DNA from: Streptomyces mirabilis
Lineage (GTDB): Bacteria > Actinomycetota > Actinomycetes > Streptomycetales > Streptomycetaceae
Direction of reading: 5' to 3'
NCBI RefSeq assembly: GCF_039503195.1
Contig: NZ_JBCJKP010000001.1
Location: 6,944,001 to 7,008,000 of the forward strand
Length of the DNA stretch: 64,000 nt
This document shows, in pieces, positions 48,100 through 58,162 of the stretch. The position numbers were made by a program, and so were the translations under genes. The notes under the pieces are model-generated. The model searched no databases and was not told where the DNA came from. It saw only the letters and a list, made by a program, of their open reading frames with translations. Positions within the stretch are counted from its first letter, which is position 1. Every line of letters begins with the position of its first letter.

Positions 48100-50592
48100 T
48101 CAGGCGGGGCGGAGCCAGATCGTGGCCAGGGGAGGCAGGGTCAGGCGCAGGCTGGTGGGATGGGCGTGGGCGGGGTGGGGCTCGGGTTTGACGGGGTGGG
48201 GGTTGTGGATGTCGCTGCCGCCGTAGCGGGCGGCGTCGGTGTTGAGGACTTCGTGCCAGGCGGGGATGTCTTCGGGGATGCCGAGGCGGTAGTCGTGGCG
48301 GACGACGGGGGAGAAGTGGGAGACGGCGAGGAGGGGGGTGCCGTCGGTGTCGTGGCGGAGGAAGGCGAGGACGTTGTCGTCGGCGGCGTCGCCGGCGATC
48401 CAGGTGAAGCCGGCGGGGTCGGTGTCGCGTTGCCAGAGGGCGGGTTCGTGGCGGTAGACGGTGTTGAGGTCGCGGACGAGGTCGCGTACGCCGCGGTGGT
48501 CGGGTTCGGCGGGGTAGGCGGGGTCCAGGAGCCACCAGTCGGGGCCGTGGGTTTCGGACCATTCGGCGCCCTGGGCGAATTCCTGGCCCATGAAGAGGAG
48601 TTGTTTGCCGGGGTGGGCCCACATGAAGCCGAGGTAGGCGCGGGTGGTGGCGCGTTGTTGCCACCAGTCGCCGGGCATCTTCGACACGAGTGAGCGTTTG
48701 CCGTGGACGACCTCGTCGTGGGAGATGGGCAGGACGTAGTTCTCGCTGTAGGCGTACACCATCGAGAACGTCATCTCGTTGTGGTGGTACTTGCGATGGA
48801 CCGGCTCGTGCTGCACGTAGCTCAGCGAGTCGTGCATCCACCCCATGTTCCACTTCAGCCCGAATCCCAGCCCCCCGAACCCGCCGGGCCCGGTGTGATG
48901 GGTGGCCCGCGTGACGCCGTCCCAGGCCGTGGACTCCTCGGCGATCGTCACGACGCCGGGTGCGCGGCGGTAGACGGTGGCGTTCATCTCCTGGAGGAAG
49001 GCGACGGCGTCGAGGTTCTCCCGGCCGCCGTGTTCGTTGGGGGTCCACTGTCCCGGTTCGCGCGAGTAGTCGAGGTAGAGCATCGAGGCGACGGCGTCGA
49101 CGCGCAGGCCGTCGATGTGGAACTCCTCGCACCAGTACACGGCGTTGGCGACGAGGAAGTTGCGTACCTCGCGGCGTCCGTAGTCGAATTCGAGGGTGCC
49201 CCAGTCGGGGTGGGCGGCCCGTTGGGGGTCCGCGTGTTCGTAGAGGGGGCGTCCGTCGAATTCGGCGAGGGCCCATGCGTCGCGCGGGAAGTGGGCCGGT
49301 ACCCAGTCCATGAGGACGCCGATCCCGGCCCGGTGCAGGGCGTCGACGAGGTGTTTGAAGTCGTCGGGGGTGCCGAGCCGTGCGGTGGGGGCGTAGAAGC
49401 CGGTGACCTGGTAGCCCCAGGAGCCGCCGAAGGGGTGTTCGGCGACCGGCATCAGCTCGACATGGGTGAAGCCCAGGTCGGAGACGTAGGCGGGCAGTTG
49501 CTCGGCCAGTTGGCGGTAGGTCAGGCCCGGACGCCACGAGGGCAGGTGGACCTCGTACACCGACAGCGGTGCCTCGTGCACGGGGCGGGCGCCCCGCCCC
49601 GCCATCCACTCCTCGTCCCTCCACACGTGGTGCGAGGCGTGCACGATCGACGACGTGCGCGGCGGGACCTCGGTCCGCCGGGCCATCGGGTCGGCCCGCA
49701 GGGTGCGGGAGCCGTCCGGGCGGGTGATCTCGAACTTGTAGAGCTCGCCCTCGCCGATCGCCGGCACGAACAGCTCCCACACCCCGGAGGAGCCGAGCGA
49801 CCGCATCGGAAACCCGGTGCCGTCCCAGAAGTTGAAGGTGCCGGCGAGACGGACACCGCGCGCGTTCGGCGCCCAGACCGTGAAGCGGGTGCCGGTCACC
49901 CCCTGGTGCACCATCGGCTCCGCGCCCAGGGCGCGCCACAGTTCCTCGTGGCGTCCCTCGCCGAGCAGATGGAGATCGAACTCCCCGAGCGCGGGCAGGA
50001 AACGGTACGCGTCCTCGGTGTCCTGAACCGTCCCCTCGTACGCGACGAGCAGCCGGTACGTCTCCGGGACCGCGCGCAGCGGCACCAGCGCCGAGAAGAA
50101 CCCGTCCCCGTCGTCGTGCAGCTCGGCCCGCAGGTCGTCCGTCACGACGGTCACCCCGAGCGCGTACGGGCGGAAGGCCAGGAAGGCCACGCCGCCGGGC
50201 ACCGGATGGGCGCCGAGCACCCCGTGCGGATCGTGGTGCGTGCCGGAGAGCAGCCGCTCGCGGTCACCGGGATCGACCCCGGCGAAGACGGGAGCGCTGT
50301 CGGCGGGCTCGGAAACCCCGACCACGGGCTCGGCGCCCTTCGGCTCCGCGGCGCGCGGTTCGGGAACCCTGGCCGCGGCTCCCTTCTTCGAGACCTTGGA
50401 GACCGTCGAGACCTTCGCGGCCTTCGCGGCCTTGCTCCCGGCAGGCTTCTGAGCGGCGACCTTCTTGACGGCGGCCTTCTCGACCGTCGCTTTCTCGACC
50501 GTCGCTTTCTTCACCGCCGCCTTCTTGGCGGCAGCCGGCTTCTTGGCACCGTTCTTCTTCGGACTGTCGTCGGACGGGGGGCGGGGCGTCAC
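48100..50592 (-). CDS. glgB: 1,4-alpha-glucan branching enzyme with an H1-like N-terminal tail
   Basis: An 830-residue GH13 branching enzyme that makes alpha-1,6 branches in glycogen-like glucan. GTG 50592 has GAGGAGG 8 nt upstream. Residues 1-75 are Lys/Ala-rich ([38 protein letters not shown]), resembling a histone-H1 or HupB tail; ordinary GlgB lacks this. An N1 domain follows, then CBM48 ([22 protein letters not shown]) and the GH13 barrel. Its motifs are [30 protein letters not shown] (nucleophile Asp), [14 protein letters not shown] (acid Glu) and [12 protein letters not shown]. It is the last gene of the mak-glgB end of the GlgE cluster, 36 bp after mak. Confidence 0.95.
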   Translation of the reverse strand: MTPRPPSDDSPKKNGAKKPAAAKKAAVKKATVEKATVEKAAVKKVAAQKPAGSKAAKAAKVSTVSKVSKKGAAARVPEPRAAEPKGAEPVVGVSEPADSAPVFAGVDPGDRERLLSGTHHDPHGVLGAHPVPGGVAFLAFRPYALGVTVVTDDLRAELHDDGDGFFSALVPLRAVPETYRLLVAYEGTVQDTEDAYRFLPALGEFDLHLLGEGRHEELWRALGAEPMVHQGVTGTRFTVWAPNARGVRLAGTFNFWDGTGFPMRSLGSSGVWELFVPAIGEGELYKFEITRPDGSRTLRADPMARRTEVPPRTSSIVHASHHVWRDEEWMAGRGARPVHEAPLSVYEVHLPSWRPGLTYRQLAEQLPAYVSDLGFTHVELMPVAEHPFGGSWGYQVTGFYAPTARLGTPDDFKHLVDALHRAGIGVLMDWVPAHFPRDAWALAEFDGRPLYEHADPQRAAHPDWGTLEFDYGRREVRNFLVANAVYWCEEFHIDGLRVDAVASMLYLDYSREPGQWTPNEHGGRENLDAVAFLQEMNATVYRRAPGVVTIAEESTAWDGVTRATHHTGPGGFGGLGFGLKWNMGWMHDSLSYVQHEPVHRKYHHNEMTFSMVYAYSENYVLPISHDEVVHGKRSLVSKMPGDWWQQRATTRAYLGFMWAHPGKQLLFMGQEFAQGAEWSETHGPDWWLLDPAYPAEPDHRGVRDLVRDLNTVYRHEPALWQRDTDPAGFTWIAGDAADDNVLAFLRHDTDGTPLLAVSHFSPVVRHDYRLGIPEDIPAWHEVLNTDAARYGGSDIHNPHPVKPEPHPAHAHPTSLRLTLPPLATIWLRPA

Positions 50593-50628
50593 GGGCAGGG
50601 CCTCCTCGGCGGGGTGAGGTGGGGAAGG

Positions 50629-52101
50629 TCAGGGGGACGCGGCGAGTCGGCGTATCGCCGCCATCGGGACCGGCAGCCAGTCGGGCCGGTGCCGGGCCTC
50701 GTACAGGACTTCGTAGATCGCCTTGTCCGTCTCGTAGGCGCGCAGGAGTACGGGATCGGCGCGCGGGTCGCGGCCGGCGACCTCCGCGTATCCGGCGCAG
50801 TACGCGGCCCGGCAGATGTCGGCCCAGTCGGGCACCGCCGGGACTGGGGTGCCGCCCCCTGCTCGAGCGGAGCCGAGGGCCCCGGGGACGGCGTGGGCCG
50901 CGTAGTCGAAGGAGCGGAGCATCCCCGCTATGTCCCGCAGGGGCGGCTGGGGCATGCGGCGCTCGGCGAGCGGTCTCGAGGGCTCGCCCTCGAAGTCTAT
51001 GAGCGACCACTCCCCGGAGGGCGCGCGCAGGCACTGGCCGAGGTGCAGATCCCCGTGTATGCGCTGGGCGGTCCAGGTCCGCCCCTCGGAGGCCAGGTCG
51101 GCCAGCGCCTCGAAGGCGGTGCGCAGACCGGCGGCGTACGGCCGCAGCGCGGGCACCGCCTGCGCCGCCGTGGCCAGCCGCTCGGTCATGCCGTCGGCGA
51201 GCAGTTCCATCTGCACGTGCCCCAGGGTGACCGTGGGCAGGGCCCGGGCGAGGGCCGTGTGCACCTCGGCGGTGGCCCGGCCCAGCGCTCGCGCCTCCCC
51301 GGTGAAGCCCTCGCCGTCGCGACAGCCGTCCTTCGCCAGTTCGCTCTCCTTGGCCAGTTCGCTCAGGGCCAGCTCCCAGCCGTCCACCGCGCCCTGGACA
51401 TAGGGTTGCAGCACGCCCAGTGTGTACGTCTCCCCGTCCAGGTCGGCGGCCATCCACGCCGTCGGTGCCGGCACCCGTGGGCAGCCCTCCCGGGCGAGCG
51501 TCAGCGGCAGCTCCAGATCGGGGTTCACCCCCGGGACGATGCGGCGCAACAGCTTCAGGATGAACGTATCTCCGAAGACCAGGGACGAGTTGGACTGTTC
51601 CGCGGTGATCAGGCGCGGTATCAGATCGCCCCGTATCTCCTGGCGTCGGTCCCGTTCGAAACGCAGCTCGCCGACGCGGGCCCGGGTGCGCAGGGCCTCC
51701 AGGAGTACGTCGGCGGGGCGCGGGTCGTGCAGTGCCTCGTAGACCGTGTGTCCCGCCAGCGGTCCCTCCTCCACGTGCCCGATCAGCGCGGGCGCGAGGT
51801 GCGGCGGGAGTGCCTCGCGTACGCCGAGGAGCAGTTGGTAGCAGTCGCCGGGCTGGGCGCCGGCTCCCTGGGCGGGGGTGAGCGGCTGGTGCGCCCGGAC
51901 CAGCAGGTGGAGCAGGCCCAACTGAGCCGTCGAGGGCAGCAGTTCGTTGGCCGTCACCAGGGAGAACCCGGTCACCGGACGGCCCTTGCCCGCGAACCAG
52001 CGCTGCCGTGGCAGCCATTCCCGTAGGAGTGGATCGAGCGACGCGAGCAACTCGGGGCGTGCGACGGGGGCCGTGACAGAGTGGATTGCGGCTTCCGACA
52101 T
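50629..52101 (-). CDS. mak: maltokinase
   Basis: A 490-residue maltokinase that phosphorylates maltose to maltose 1-phosphate using ATP, feeding GlgE. The N-terminal cap begins MSEAAIHSVTAPVARPELLASLDPLLREWLPRQRWFAGKGRPV, the characteristic maltokinase start. The kinase-like core includes QRIHGDLHLGQCL (catalytic Asp in the HGDLHLGQ loop) and WSLIDFEGEPSRPLAERR (metal-binding Asp). In many actinobacteria TreS and Mak form a complex or are fused; here they are separate, with 120 bp between treS and mak. It shares the minus strand with treS, glgE and glgB. Confidence 0.93.
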   Translation of the reverse strand: MSEAAIHSVTAPVARPELLASLDPLLREWLPRQRWFAGKGRPVTGFSLVTANELLPSTAQLGLLHLLVRAHQPLTPAQGAGAQPGDCYQLLLGVREALPPHLAPALIGHVEEGPLAGHTVYEALHDPRPADVLLEALRTRARVGELRFERDRRQEIRGDLIPRLITAEQSNSSLVFGDTFILKLLRRIVPGVNPDLELPLTLAREGCPRVPAPTAWMAADLDGETYTLGVLQPYVQGAVDGWELALSELAKESELAKDGCRDGEGFTGEARALGRATAEVHTALARALPTVTLGHVQMELLADGMTERLATAAQAVPALRPYAAGLRTAFEALADLASEGRTWTAQRIHGDLHLGQCLRAPSGEWSLIDFEGEPSRPLAERRMPQPPLRDIAGMLRSFDYAAHAVPGALGSARAGGGTPVPAVPDWADICRAAYCAGYAEVAGRDPRADPVLLRAYETDKAIYEVLYEARHRPDWLPVPMAAIRRLAASP

Positions 52102-52221
52102 GACGTCGCGTCCTTTCCCCAGGGGCCCGGAGACCGGGGGAGTCGGGGTGTTACTGATGCGTGCCCAGGGCGGGACGGAGGAAACCGCCCCGCCGACCGG
52201 GTTCTGGAGTCTGTCCTTGGA

Positions 52222-53940
52222 TCAGACGGCGTCCTTGCGGAGCCGGAACCAGTAGAAGCCGTGGCCCGCGAGGGTGAGCAAGTACGGCAGCTCTCCGATG
52301 GCCGGGAATCGCACCCCGCCGATGAGTTCGACCGGGTGGCGGCCGTTGAAGGCCCGCAGGTCCAGTTCGGTGGGCTGGGCGAAGCGGGAGAAGTTGTGCA
52401 CGCACAGGACGAGGTCGTCCTCTGTGCCCTCGGTGGAGGGGGCCTCGCGCAGGAACGCGATGACGGCGGGGTTGGAGGACTGGAGTTCCGTGTAGGAGCC
52501 GAGGCCGAAGGCCTGGTTCTGCTTGCGGATCTCGATCATGCGGCGGGTCCAGTGCAGCAGGGACGAGGGCGAGGACATGGAGGCCTCGACGTTCGTCACC
52601 TGGTAGCCGTAGACGGGGTCCATGATCGTGGGCAGGAACAGCCGGCCGGGATCCGAGGAGGAGAAGCCCGCGTTGCGGTCGGGTGTCCACTGCATCGGGG
52701 TGCGTACCGCGTCGCGGTCGCCGAGCCAGATGTTGTCGCCCATCCCGATCTCGTCGCCGTAGTAGAGGATCGGCGAGCCGGGCAGGGACAGCAGCAGGGC
52801 GGTGAACAGCTCGATCTGGTTGCGGTCGTTGTCGAGCAGCGGGGCGAGCCGGCGCCGGATGCCGATGTTGGCGCGCATCCGCGGGTCCTTGGCGTACTCC
52901 GCGTACATGTAGTCGCGTTCCTCGTCGGTGACCATTTCGAGGGTGAGCTCGTCGTGGTTGCGCAGGAAGATGCCCCACTGGCAGCCGGACGGGATCGCCG
53001 GGGTCTTCGACAGGATTTCCGAGACCGGGTACCGGGATTCCCTGCGTACCGCCATGAAGATCCGCGGCATGACGGGGAAGTGGAACGCCATGTGGCACTC
53101 GTCGCCGCCGGAGGGGAAGTCGCCGAAGTAGTCGACGACGTCCTCGGGCCACTGGTTCGCCTCCGCCAGCAACACCGTGTCCGGATAGTGCGTGTCGATC
53201 TCCTTGCGCACCCGCTTCAGGAACTCGTGCGTGGCCGGAAGGTTTTCGCAGTTCGTTCCCTCGACCTGGTACAGGTACGGCACCGCGTCCAGCCGGAACC
53301 CGTCGATGCCCAGGTCCAGCCAGAACCGCAGCGCGGAGATGATCTCTTCCTGGACGGCGGGGTTCTCATAGTTGAGGTCGGGCTGGTGGGAGAAGAAGCG
53401 GTGCCAGAAGTACTGCTTGCGGACCGGGTCGAAGGTCCAGTTGGAGGCCTCGGTGTCGACGAAGATGATCCGGGCGTCCTCGTACTGCTTGTCGTCGTCG
53501 GCCCAGACGTAGTAGTCGCCGTAGGGTCCGTCGGGGTTGGTGCGGGACTCCTGGAACCACGGGTGCTGGTCGCTGGTGTGGTTCATGACGAAGTCGATGA
53601 TGACGCGCATGCCGCGCTGGTGGGCGGCGTCGACGAACTCGACGAAGTCGGCGAGGTCACCGAACTCGGGCAGGACGGCGGTGTAGTCGGAGACGTCGTA
53701 GCCGCCGTCCCTGAGGGGTGATTTGAAGAACGGGGGCAGCCACAGGCAGTCGATGCCCAGCCATTGCAGGTAGTCGAGTTTCGCGGTGAGGCCCTTGAGG
53801 TCGCCGATGCCGTCGCCGTTGCTGTCCTGGAAGGAGCGGACCAGGACCTCGTAGAAGACGGCGCGTTTGAACCAGTCGGGGTCGCGGTCCCTGGCCGGGG
53901 TGTCCTCGAAAGTGTCCGGGACGGGCTCGTTGACGATCAT
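52222..53940 (-). CDS. treS: trehalose synthase (maltose alpha-D-glucosyltransferase)
   Basis: A 572-residue GH13 enzyme that isomerises trehalose and maltose, providing maltose to Mak. The start [72 protein letters not shown] is typical. Catalytic elements are [15 protein letters not shown] (nucleophile Asp), [13 protein letters not shown] (acid Glu) and [13 protein letters not shown] (transition-state Asp). It ends at a C-terminal beta domain without a fused maltokinase. The start overlaps the glgE stop by 4 bp (ATGA at 53937-53940), so GlgE and TreS are coupled. Confidence 0.95.
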   Translation of the reverse strand: MIVNEPVPDTFEDTPARDRDPDWFKRAVFYEVLVRSFQDSNGDGIGDLKGLTAKLDYLQWLGIDCLWLPPFFKSPLRDGGYDVSDYTAVLPEFGDLADFVEFVDAAHQRGMRVIIDFVMNHTSDQHPWFQESRTNPDGPYGDYYVWADDDKQYEDARIIFVDTEASNWTFDPVRKQYFWHRFFSHQPDLNYENPAVQEEIISALRFWLDLGIDGFRLDAVPYLYQVEGTNCENLPATHEFLKRVRKEIDTHYPDTVLLAEANQWPEDVVDYFGDFPSGGDECHMAFHFPVMPRIFMAVRRESRYPVSEILSKTPAIPSGCQWGIFLRNHDELTLEMVTDEERDYMYAEYAKDPRMRANIGIRRRLAPLLDNDRNQIELFTALLLSLPGSPILYYGDEIGMGDNIWLGDRDAVRTPMQWTPDRNAGFSSSDPGRLFLPTIMDPVYGYQVTNVEASMSSPSSLLHWTRRMIEIRKQNQAFGLGSYTELQSSNPAVIAFLREAPSTEGTEDDLVLCVHNFSRFAQPTELDLRAFNGRHPVELIGGVRFPAIGELPYLLTLAGHGFYWFRLRKDAV

Positions 53941-56063
53941 GTGGTGGGTGACCCTCCGATCTGCGGTGAGGACGGTCGCAGGACGGTGAGGATGTGCGCG
54001 GGGCTATGCCCTGGCTCAAGACGCACATAGTTGGCCCTGCCCCAGTTGTAGGTCTCGCCGGTGAGCTCGTCGCGCACCGGCACGGACTCGTGCCAGTCCA
54101 GGCCGAGTTGCGGCATGTCCAACGAGACCGTCGCCTCCTGGGTGTGGTGGGGGTCGAGGTTGACCACCACCACAACCGTGTTCGATCCGCTCCCGTCCGT
54201 GACCGACTTCGAGTAGGCGATCACCGCGTCCTTGTCCGTGTGGTGGAAGTGGAGGCCGCGCAACTGGCGCAGTGCCGGACTGCGCCGGCGGATGGCGTTG
54301 AGCGCCCTCAGCAATGGCGCGATGCTACGACCCTCCCGCTCCGCCGACTCCCAATCCCGCGGACGCAGTTGGTACTTCTCGGAGTTCAGGTACTCTTCGC
54401 TGCCCGCACGCAGGGGGGTGTGCTCACAGAGCTCGAATCCGCTGTAGACGCCCCAGGTCGGAGACAGCGTCGCGGCGAGCACCGCACGCAGTTCGAAGGC
54501 CGGCCGCCCGCCGTGCTGAAGGAACTCGTGCAGGATGTCCGGGGTGTTCACGAAGAAATTGGGCCGCATGTAGGCGGACGCCTCCCCCGACAGCTCACCG
54601 AGGTAGTCGGTCAGCTCCTCCTTGGTGTTGCGCCAGGTGAAATAGGTGTACGACTGCTGGAAGCCGACCGCCCCCAGCGTGCGCATCATCGCGGGCCGGG
54701 TGAACGCCTCGGCCAGGAAGATCACGTCCGGGTCGGTGCGGTTGATGTCCGCGATGACCCGCTCCCAGAAGACGACCGGCTTCGTGTGCGGGTTGTCGAC
54801 GCGGAAGATCCGCACACCGTGGCTCATCCAGTGCCGCAGCACCCGCAGCGTCTCCTGGATCAGCCCCGGCATGTCCTGGTCGAAGGCGATCGGATAGATG
54901 TCCTGGTACTTCTTCGGCGGATTCTCCGCGTACGCGATCGACCCGTCCGCCCGGTGGTGGAACCACTCGGGATGCTTCTGCACCCACGGATGATCCGGCG
55001 AGCACTGGAGCGCGAAGTCGAGCGCGATCTCCAGCCCCTCCCGCTCCGCCCGCCTCACGAAGGCGTCGAAGTCGTCGATCGTGCCGAGGTCCGGGTGAAC
55101 GGCGTCGTGCCCGCCCTCCGGGGAGCCGATCGCCCACGGCACACCGACGTCGTACGCCCCCGCAGAGAGAGTGTTGTTGGGCCCCTTGCGATAAGTGGTC
55201 CCGATGGGATGAATCGGCGGCAGATACACGACATCGAAACCCATCCGCGCGATGGCGGGCAGCCGCTCGGCGGCGCTGCGGAACGTGCCGTGCACCGGCG
55301 GATCGAGATGTCCGCTCTCCGAACGCGGAAAGAACTCGTACCAGGAGCCGTACAGCGCCCGCTCGCGCTCCACCAGCAGGGGCAGCGGCTCCGAGCTGCT
55401 GACCAGCTCACGCAGCGGATGACGAGTGAGGACCCTGTCCACTTCAGGGGTACGGGCGGCGGCGAGCCGGGCCGCCGAGGAACGGCCGGTGTCCCGCAGT
55501 GCGTCCGCCGCGGCGAGGACGACATCCCTTCTGCCCTTGCTCTTCGGCACTCCGGCGGCAGCGCGCTCGTACAGCCGGGCGCCCTCCTCCAGGACCAGTT
55601 CCGTGTCGATGCCCGCCGGGATCTTGATCCCCGCGTGATGGCGCCAGGTGGAGACCGGATCGCTCCAGGCCTCCACGGTGTACGTCCAGTGGCCGGTCGT
55701 CCCGGCACAGACGGTGGCGCCCCAGCGGTCGGTGCCGGGGGCGAGTTCGCGCATCGGGGTCCAGGGGCCGGTGCGGCCCTCCGGATCGCGCAGGACGACG
55801 TTCGCGGCGACGGCGTCATGACCTTCGCGGAAGACGGTGGCCGTGACTTCGAAGACCTCGCCGACGACCGCCTTGGCGGGGCGACGGCCTTGCAGGACGA
55901 GGGGCCGAACGTCGACGACGGGAATGCGTCCGACGCTCTCGCCCCTTTCACCCGCCTGTTCGGAGGGTTGCTCCGGGGCGCGCGGGACGGCGTCGACCTT
56001 GTGTATGGGGGGTGTGTCGGAGGTGGTCGTCGGGGGTGGCGACGTGTGGTGCGTGGCGGGCAT
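53937..56063 (-). CDS. glgE: alpha-1,4-glucan:maltose-1-phosphate maltosyltransferase
   Basis: A 708-residue GH13_3 enzyme that extends linear alpha-1,4-glucan from maltose 1-phosphate. ATG 56063 ([22 protein letters not shown]) has AGGAG 5 nt upstream; the reading frame continues upstream but has no such site. Counting from this start, the nucleophile is Asp423 in [10 protein letters not shown] and the acid/base Glu452 in [10 protein letters not shown]. The spacing of 29 matches the characterised S. coelicolor enzyme (394 and 423). The N-terminal 45 residues are disordered, about 29 longer than that enzyme by this alignment. It is the first gene of glgE-treS-mak-glgB. Confidence 0.95.
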   Translation of the reverse strand: MPATHHTSPPPTTTSDTPPIHKVDAVPRAPEQPSEQAGERGESVGRIPVVDVRPLVLQGRRPAKAVVGEVFEVTATVFREGHDAVAANVVLRDPEGRTGPWTPMRELAPGTDRWGATVCAGTTGHWTYTVEAWSDPVSTWRHHAGIKIPAGIDTELVLEEGARLYERAAAGVPKSKGRRDVVLAAADALRDTGRSSAARLAAARTPEVDRVLTRHPLRELVSSSEPLPLLVERERALYGSWYEFFPRSESGHLDPPVHGTFRSAAERLPAIARMGFDVVYLPPIHPIGTTYRKGPNNTLSAGAYDVGVPWAIGSPEGGHDAVHPDLGTIDDFDAFVRRAEREGLEIALDFALQCSPDHPWVQKHPEWFHHRADGSIAYAENPPKKYQDIYPIAFDQDMPGLIQETLRVLRHWMSHGVRIFRVDNPHTKPVVFWERVIADINRTDPDVIFLAEAFTRPAMMRTLGAVGFQQSYTYFTWRNTKEELTDYLGELSGEASAYMRPNFFVNTPDILHEFLQHGGRPAFELRAVLAATLSPTWGVYSGFELCEHTPLRAGSEEYLNSEKYQLRPRDWESAEREGRSIAPLLRALNAIRRRSPALRQLRGLHFHHTDKDAVIAYSKSVTDGSGSNTVVVVVNLDPHHTQEATVSLDMPQLGLDWHESVPVRDELTGETYNWGRANYVRLEPGHSPAHILTVLRPSSPQIGGSPTT

Positions 56064-56257
56064 GACCGCTCCTGTCCGCGTCAACGTGGGTGGGCGGATG
56101 ACGGTGTGGGGAGGTGGGGCCTGCGGGGCGTACCGGGGGAGCCTTCCCACCCTATTCGGGTGAGCAATCCGGCAGGTTGCTAACTACTTACGCGTATGTC
56201 TACACACAAGACCGGCCTCGTCCGACGGGCGAGGCTGGTGCCTGCTACGGCGGTTCT

Positions 56258-57460
56258 TTACGAAGAGCCGACCTGCAGAAGCCTGTTCGGCGAACCGAGC
56301 CCCGCACCGACGACCTTCCCGTACACCGCCCGCCCGACCAACGCTGTGCCCACTTGGGCCGGGGTCGCCTTCGGGTGACCGGCGAGATAGAGCGCCGCCG
56401 CGCCCGCGACATGCGGGCTCGCCATCGACGTACCGGAGAAGGTCGCCTTCCCGGTGTCGCTCGCGTACGACGCCGACGTGATCGCCACGCCGGGCGCGAA
56501 CAGGTCGAGCGCCGCCCCGAAGTTGGAGAAGCTCGCCCGGGCGTCGGCCCTGTCGCTCGCCCCGACCGTCAGCGCCTCCTTGACCCGGGCGGGGGAGTAC
56601 AGCCCGGCGGCCAGTCCGTCGTTGCCCGCCGCGACCGAGTACGTCACTCCGGAGGCGATGGAGTTGCGGACGGCGGCGTCCAACTGGGCGTTCGCGTGGC
56701 CGCCCAGGCTCAGATTGGCGACCGCGGGCTTGTGCGCGTGCCGGGTCACCCAGTCGATACCGGCGATGACCTGCGCGGTGGTGCCGGATCCGGCGTTGTC
56801 CAGCACCCGCACGGACACGACCTTGGCCTTCTTCGCCACACCGTAGGTCGTCCCCGCGATGATCCCGGCGACATGCGTCCCGTGCCCGTTCCCGTCCCCC
56901 GCCGCCTTGTCGTTGCCCACGAAGTCCCAGCCGTAACCGGCCCGCCCCCCGAAGTCCTTGTGCGTGATCCGGATCCCCGTGTCGATGACGTACGCCGTCA
57001 CGCCCGCGCCCGCCGACTCCGGCCACGTGTAGCCCTTGTCGAGCGGCAGAGCGGGCTGGTCGATCCGGTCCAGCCCCCAGGACGGCGGGTTCTTCTCGAA
57101 GTGGTCGAGTGTCACCCGGGTGTCCTGGACGACGGAGGCCACACGGGAGTCCGCCGCGAGCCGCCGCGCCTGCTTCTCGCGCACCTGAACCGCGTACCCG
57201 TTGAGCGCCGTGCCGTACGTGTGGCTGATTCGCGCTCCGTACTTCTCGGCGATGCCCTTACCCACCGACGACGGAGCCCTCGTACCCCCCTTGAGTGTCA
57301 CGATGTAACTACCGCTGACGGAACCGGGTTCGCCGGCGCCGAGTATCCGCCCCTCCGGGGCGGCGTGCGCGGGCAGGGTGACGGCCGAAAGCACCGCGGC
57401 CGTCGTGACCGCGGTGAGGCATCCTGCCCAGCGCAGACGCCGCTGTCTCGTCTGTGCCAT
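56258..57460 (-). CDS. secreted subtilisin-like serine protease (S8)
   Basis: A 400-residue secreted protease. The signal peptide is MAQTRQRRLRWAGCLTAVTT, then AAVLSAVTLPAHA, cleaved after AHA. An I9 pro-domain follows (SYIVTLKGGTRAPSSVGKGIAEKYGARISHTYGTALNGYAVQV, ending near SVVQDTRVTL), which chaperones folding. The catalytic domain has Asp160 (VIDTGIRITH), His193 (NGHGTHVAGI), oxyanion Asn280 (AAGND) and Ser345 (SGTSMASPHV). There is no C-terminal P domain. It lies between the glgE and glgP genes without an obvious functional link. It probably degrades extracellular proteins for nutrition or development. Confidence 0.94.
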   Translation of the reverse strand: MAQTRQRRLRWAGCLTAVTTAAVLSAVTLPAHAAPEGRILGAGEPGSVSGSYIVTLKGGTRAPSSVGKGIAEKYGARISHTYGTALNGYAVQVREKQARRLAADSRVASVVQDTRVTLDHFEKNPPSWGLDRIDQPALPLDKGYTWPESAGAGVTAYVIDTGIRITHKDFGGRAGYGWDFVGNDKAAGDGNGHGTHVAGIIAGTTYGVAKKAKVVSVRVLDNAGSGTTAQVIAGIDWVTRHAHKPAVANLSLGGHANAQLDAAVRNSIASGVTYSVAAGNDGLAAGLYSPARVKEALTVGASDRADARASFSNFGAALDLFAPGVAITSASYASDTGKATFSGTSMASPHVAGAAALYLAGHPKATPAQVGTALVGRAVYGKVVGAGLGSPNRLLQVGSS

Positions 57461-57689
57461 GACGTGAGTTCCCCTCCTCAAGTCGGCGTACGCCGACCGG
57501 GACCGACCGGTGTGCGACCGGGGTCGCGCGTACGCCACTTGGCAGCCTCTCGTGTGGTGTGAAGCACCACAAGGCCGCCCATGCGGGCGGAATCGGCCAT
57601 ACCCTCCGGGGGTGGGGCGGAATGGTCGCGTCGATTCCCGGCCGACGGTTCCTCTCGTCGACGCCCTCGGCCGAGTCCGTCGACTGTGG

Positions 57690-57835
57690 GCCGGTGGGGT
57701 CCGTTCGCGCAGTTCCCCGCGCCCCCAGGCCGGGGCTGCGCCCCGATCCCCCGCTCGGGCGATTGGCTCGACCGGCGGCCGGTGGGGGCTGGTCGCGCAG
57801 TTCCCCGCGCCCCTGAGGCGGGGGCTGCGCCCCGT
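57690..57835. repeat. two dispersed intergenic repeat copies, 88 bp apart
   Basis: TCGCGCAGTTCCCCGCGCCCC occurs at 57705 and again at 57793, each followed by GGGGCTGCGCCCC within 25 bp. The 88-bp spacing nearly equals the 89-bp period of the same element at 3761-3921. The paired arrangement suggests a composite element. Confidence 0.75.
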
Positions 57836-57894
57836 CGTGTTCAGGCGTGTTCTGACGTCGTGTTCCACTCGCCCGCGGCCAGCGGACTGCGGAA

Positions 57895-58010
57895 GGGGGC
57901 GTGGGGGTGTGTCGCAAGCCCGTCGCTCACGTTCGGATCGAGCAGCGGCTCGCCGGCCCGGCCCACGTCTGATCCGGCGGCGACGGGCTCGACGCACCCC
58001 CACGCCCCCC
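57895..58010. repeat. 116-bp double-armed inverted repeat upstream of glgP
   Basis: The outer arms GGGGGCGTGGGGGTGTGTCG (57895-57914) and its reverse complement (57990-58009) match at 19 of 20 positions. Inside, AGCCCGTCG (57917-57925) pairs with CGACGGGCT (57981-57989), and GGATC (57935-57939) with GATCC (57971-57975). Only a 2-nt bulge separates the first two stems. It ends 153 bp before the glgP start. It could be a structured RNA, a long terminator/insulator or a MITE-like remnant. Confidence 0.8.
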
Positions 58011-58162
58011 GACCCACCCACGCGCGCCCCCCGACCCACCCACGCACCCGCCACCCACGACGTCGGAGTTCATCGATGCGCCGTGTCGTGGAAACACCCT
58101 CGCCGCTACCGTCGTCGGTGACGTACATCCCGCCGCATACGTCTTTTGTGAAGGTGGAACTT

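Larger units (their letters stand above)
57461..58162. other. 702-bp gene-free divergent region between the S8 protease and glgP
   Basis: I see no supportable gene. The region contains, in order, a GC-rich stretch near the protease promoter, two dispersed-repeat copies (57690-57835), a 116-bp double-armed inverted repeat (57895-58010), a C-rich CCCACCCACGC run (58011-58054), and the glgP ribosome-binding site AAGGTGG (58151-58157). Confidence 0.75.
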
